Part shown: positions 6,198 to 6,415 of the stretch, piece after piece
Layout: every line of letters starts with the position of its first letter
Position numbering within the stretch: position 1 is the stretch's first letter
NCBI GenBank assembly: GCA_025458585.1
Contig: JALOSD010000249.1
Coordinates: forward strand, 1 to 6,415
DNA: 6,415 nucleotides
Origin: Burkholderiaceae bacterium
GTDB taxonomy: Bacteria > Pseudomonadota > Gammaproteobacteria > Burkholderiales > Burkholderiaceae_C
Reading direction: 5' to 3'
Position numbers and translations under genes: made by a program
The notes under the pieces: model-generated
Seen by the model: the letters and a program-made list of their open reading frames with translations, nothing else
The model's database searches: none
Told to the model about the DNA's origin: nothing

Positions 6198-6415
6198 GTG
6201 ACGCGCTGGATGGCGATGACCTGCGACGCCCCCGGGCGGCCGCTGCAGCAGGTCTGGCGCGAGGCGCTGCCTCGGCCCGGCCCCGGGCAGGTGCGCCTGC
6301 ACGTGCGCGCCTGCGGCGTCTGCCGCACCGACCTGCACCTCGTCGACGGCGACCTCGCGCATCCGGGGCGCCCCGTCGTGCCGGGTCACGAGATCGTCGG
6401 CCGCGTGGCCGAGCT
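6198..6415 (+). CDS. Zinc-dependent alcohol dehydrogenase (MDR superfamily), N-terminal part
   Basis: This is the N-terminal catalytic domain of a medium-chain, zinc-dependent dehydrogenase, cut by the right window edge after 72 codons. Visible marks are APGRPLQQVWREALPRPGPGQV (11-32), then RACGVCRTDLHLVDGDL (37-53), where Cys42 is the expected catalytic zinc ligand with Thr44 and His47 in the proton relay, and VVPGHEIVGRV (60-70) with His64-Glu65. The NAD(P)-binding half lies outside. The family oxidises alcohols or reduces aldehydes; the CGVCRTDLH wording is typical of bacterial fermentative-type enzymes, so ethanol/acetaldehyde turnover under oxygen limitation is plausible but not proven. 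I chose the GTG start from the ribosome binding site; homology would also allow the ATG at 6210 (MAMTCDAPG). The gene lies 10 bases after usp and is probably co-transcribed. Confidence 0.88.
   Translation, partial: MTRWMAMTCDAPGRPLQQVWREALPRPGPGQVRLHVRACGVCRTDLHLVDGDLAHPGRPVVPGHEIVGRVAE

Overview
The window comes from a very GC-rich bacterial chromosome. The protein families and their wording (a MaeB-type malic enzyme fused to a phosphotransacetylase-like domain, a 477-residue pyruvate kinase, a cNMP/CBS/DUF294 signalling protein, a DUF3606 micro-protein, UspA and a zinc alcohol dehydrogenase) suggest a betaproteobacterium, probably Burkholderiales near the Rubrivivax/Leptothrix group. That placement is inferred from sequence style, not from a marker gene.

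Layout, left to right. (1) Positions 1-1952, plus strand: the 3' nine-tenths of a maeB-type malic enzyme gene, cut by the left window edge. It is broken near 297-300, where about 39 codons, including the Gly-rich NAD(P)-binding loop, appear to be missing and the reading frame changes. (2) 1988-3421, plus strand: intact pyruvate kinase, 35 bases behind maeB and probably in the same transcript. Together these form a malate/PEP/pyruvate node. (3) 3444-5288, minus strand: a 614-residue protein with a cNMP-binding-like domain, a CBS pair and a DUF294/GlnD-like nucleotidyltransferase. It converges on pyk with only 22 bases between the stop codons. (4) 5344-5526, minus strand: a 60-residue DUF3606 protein just upstream of (3), probably co-transcribed with it. 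(5) 5527-5743: a 217-base divergent control region with a near-perfect FNR/ANR-type box, TTGAT-CGGC-GTCAA. (6) 5744-6187, plus strand: a single-domain universal stress protein with a strong ribosome binding site. (7) From 6198, plus strand: the 5' end of a zinc-dependent alcohol dehydrogenase, starting 10 bases after usp and cut by the right edge.

The right half reads as a small two-armed low-oxygen response module. One arm would make a universal stress protein and an alcohol dehydrogenase, and the other a DUF3606 protein and a multi-sensor nucleotidyltransferase-like regulator, all around one oxygen-responsive operator. The left half supplies central carbon flux at pyruvate. The regulatory link is inferred from the operator sequence and gene order. 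No transposon, CRISPR array, tRNA or rRNA was recognised, and no stretch over 300 bases lacks a gene.
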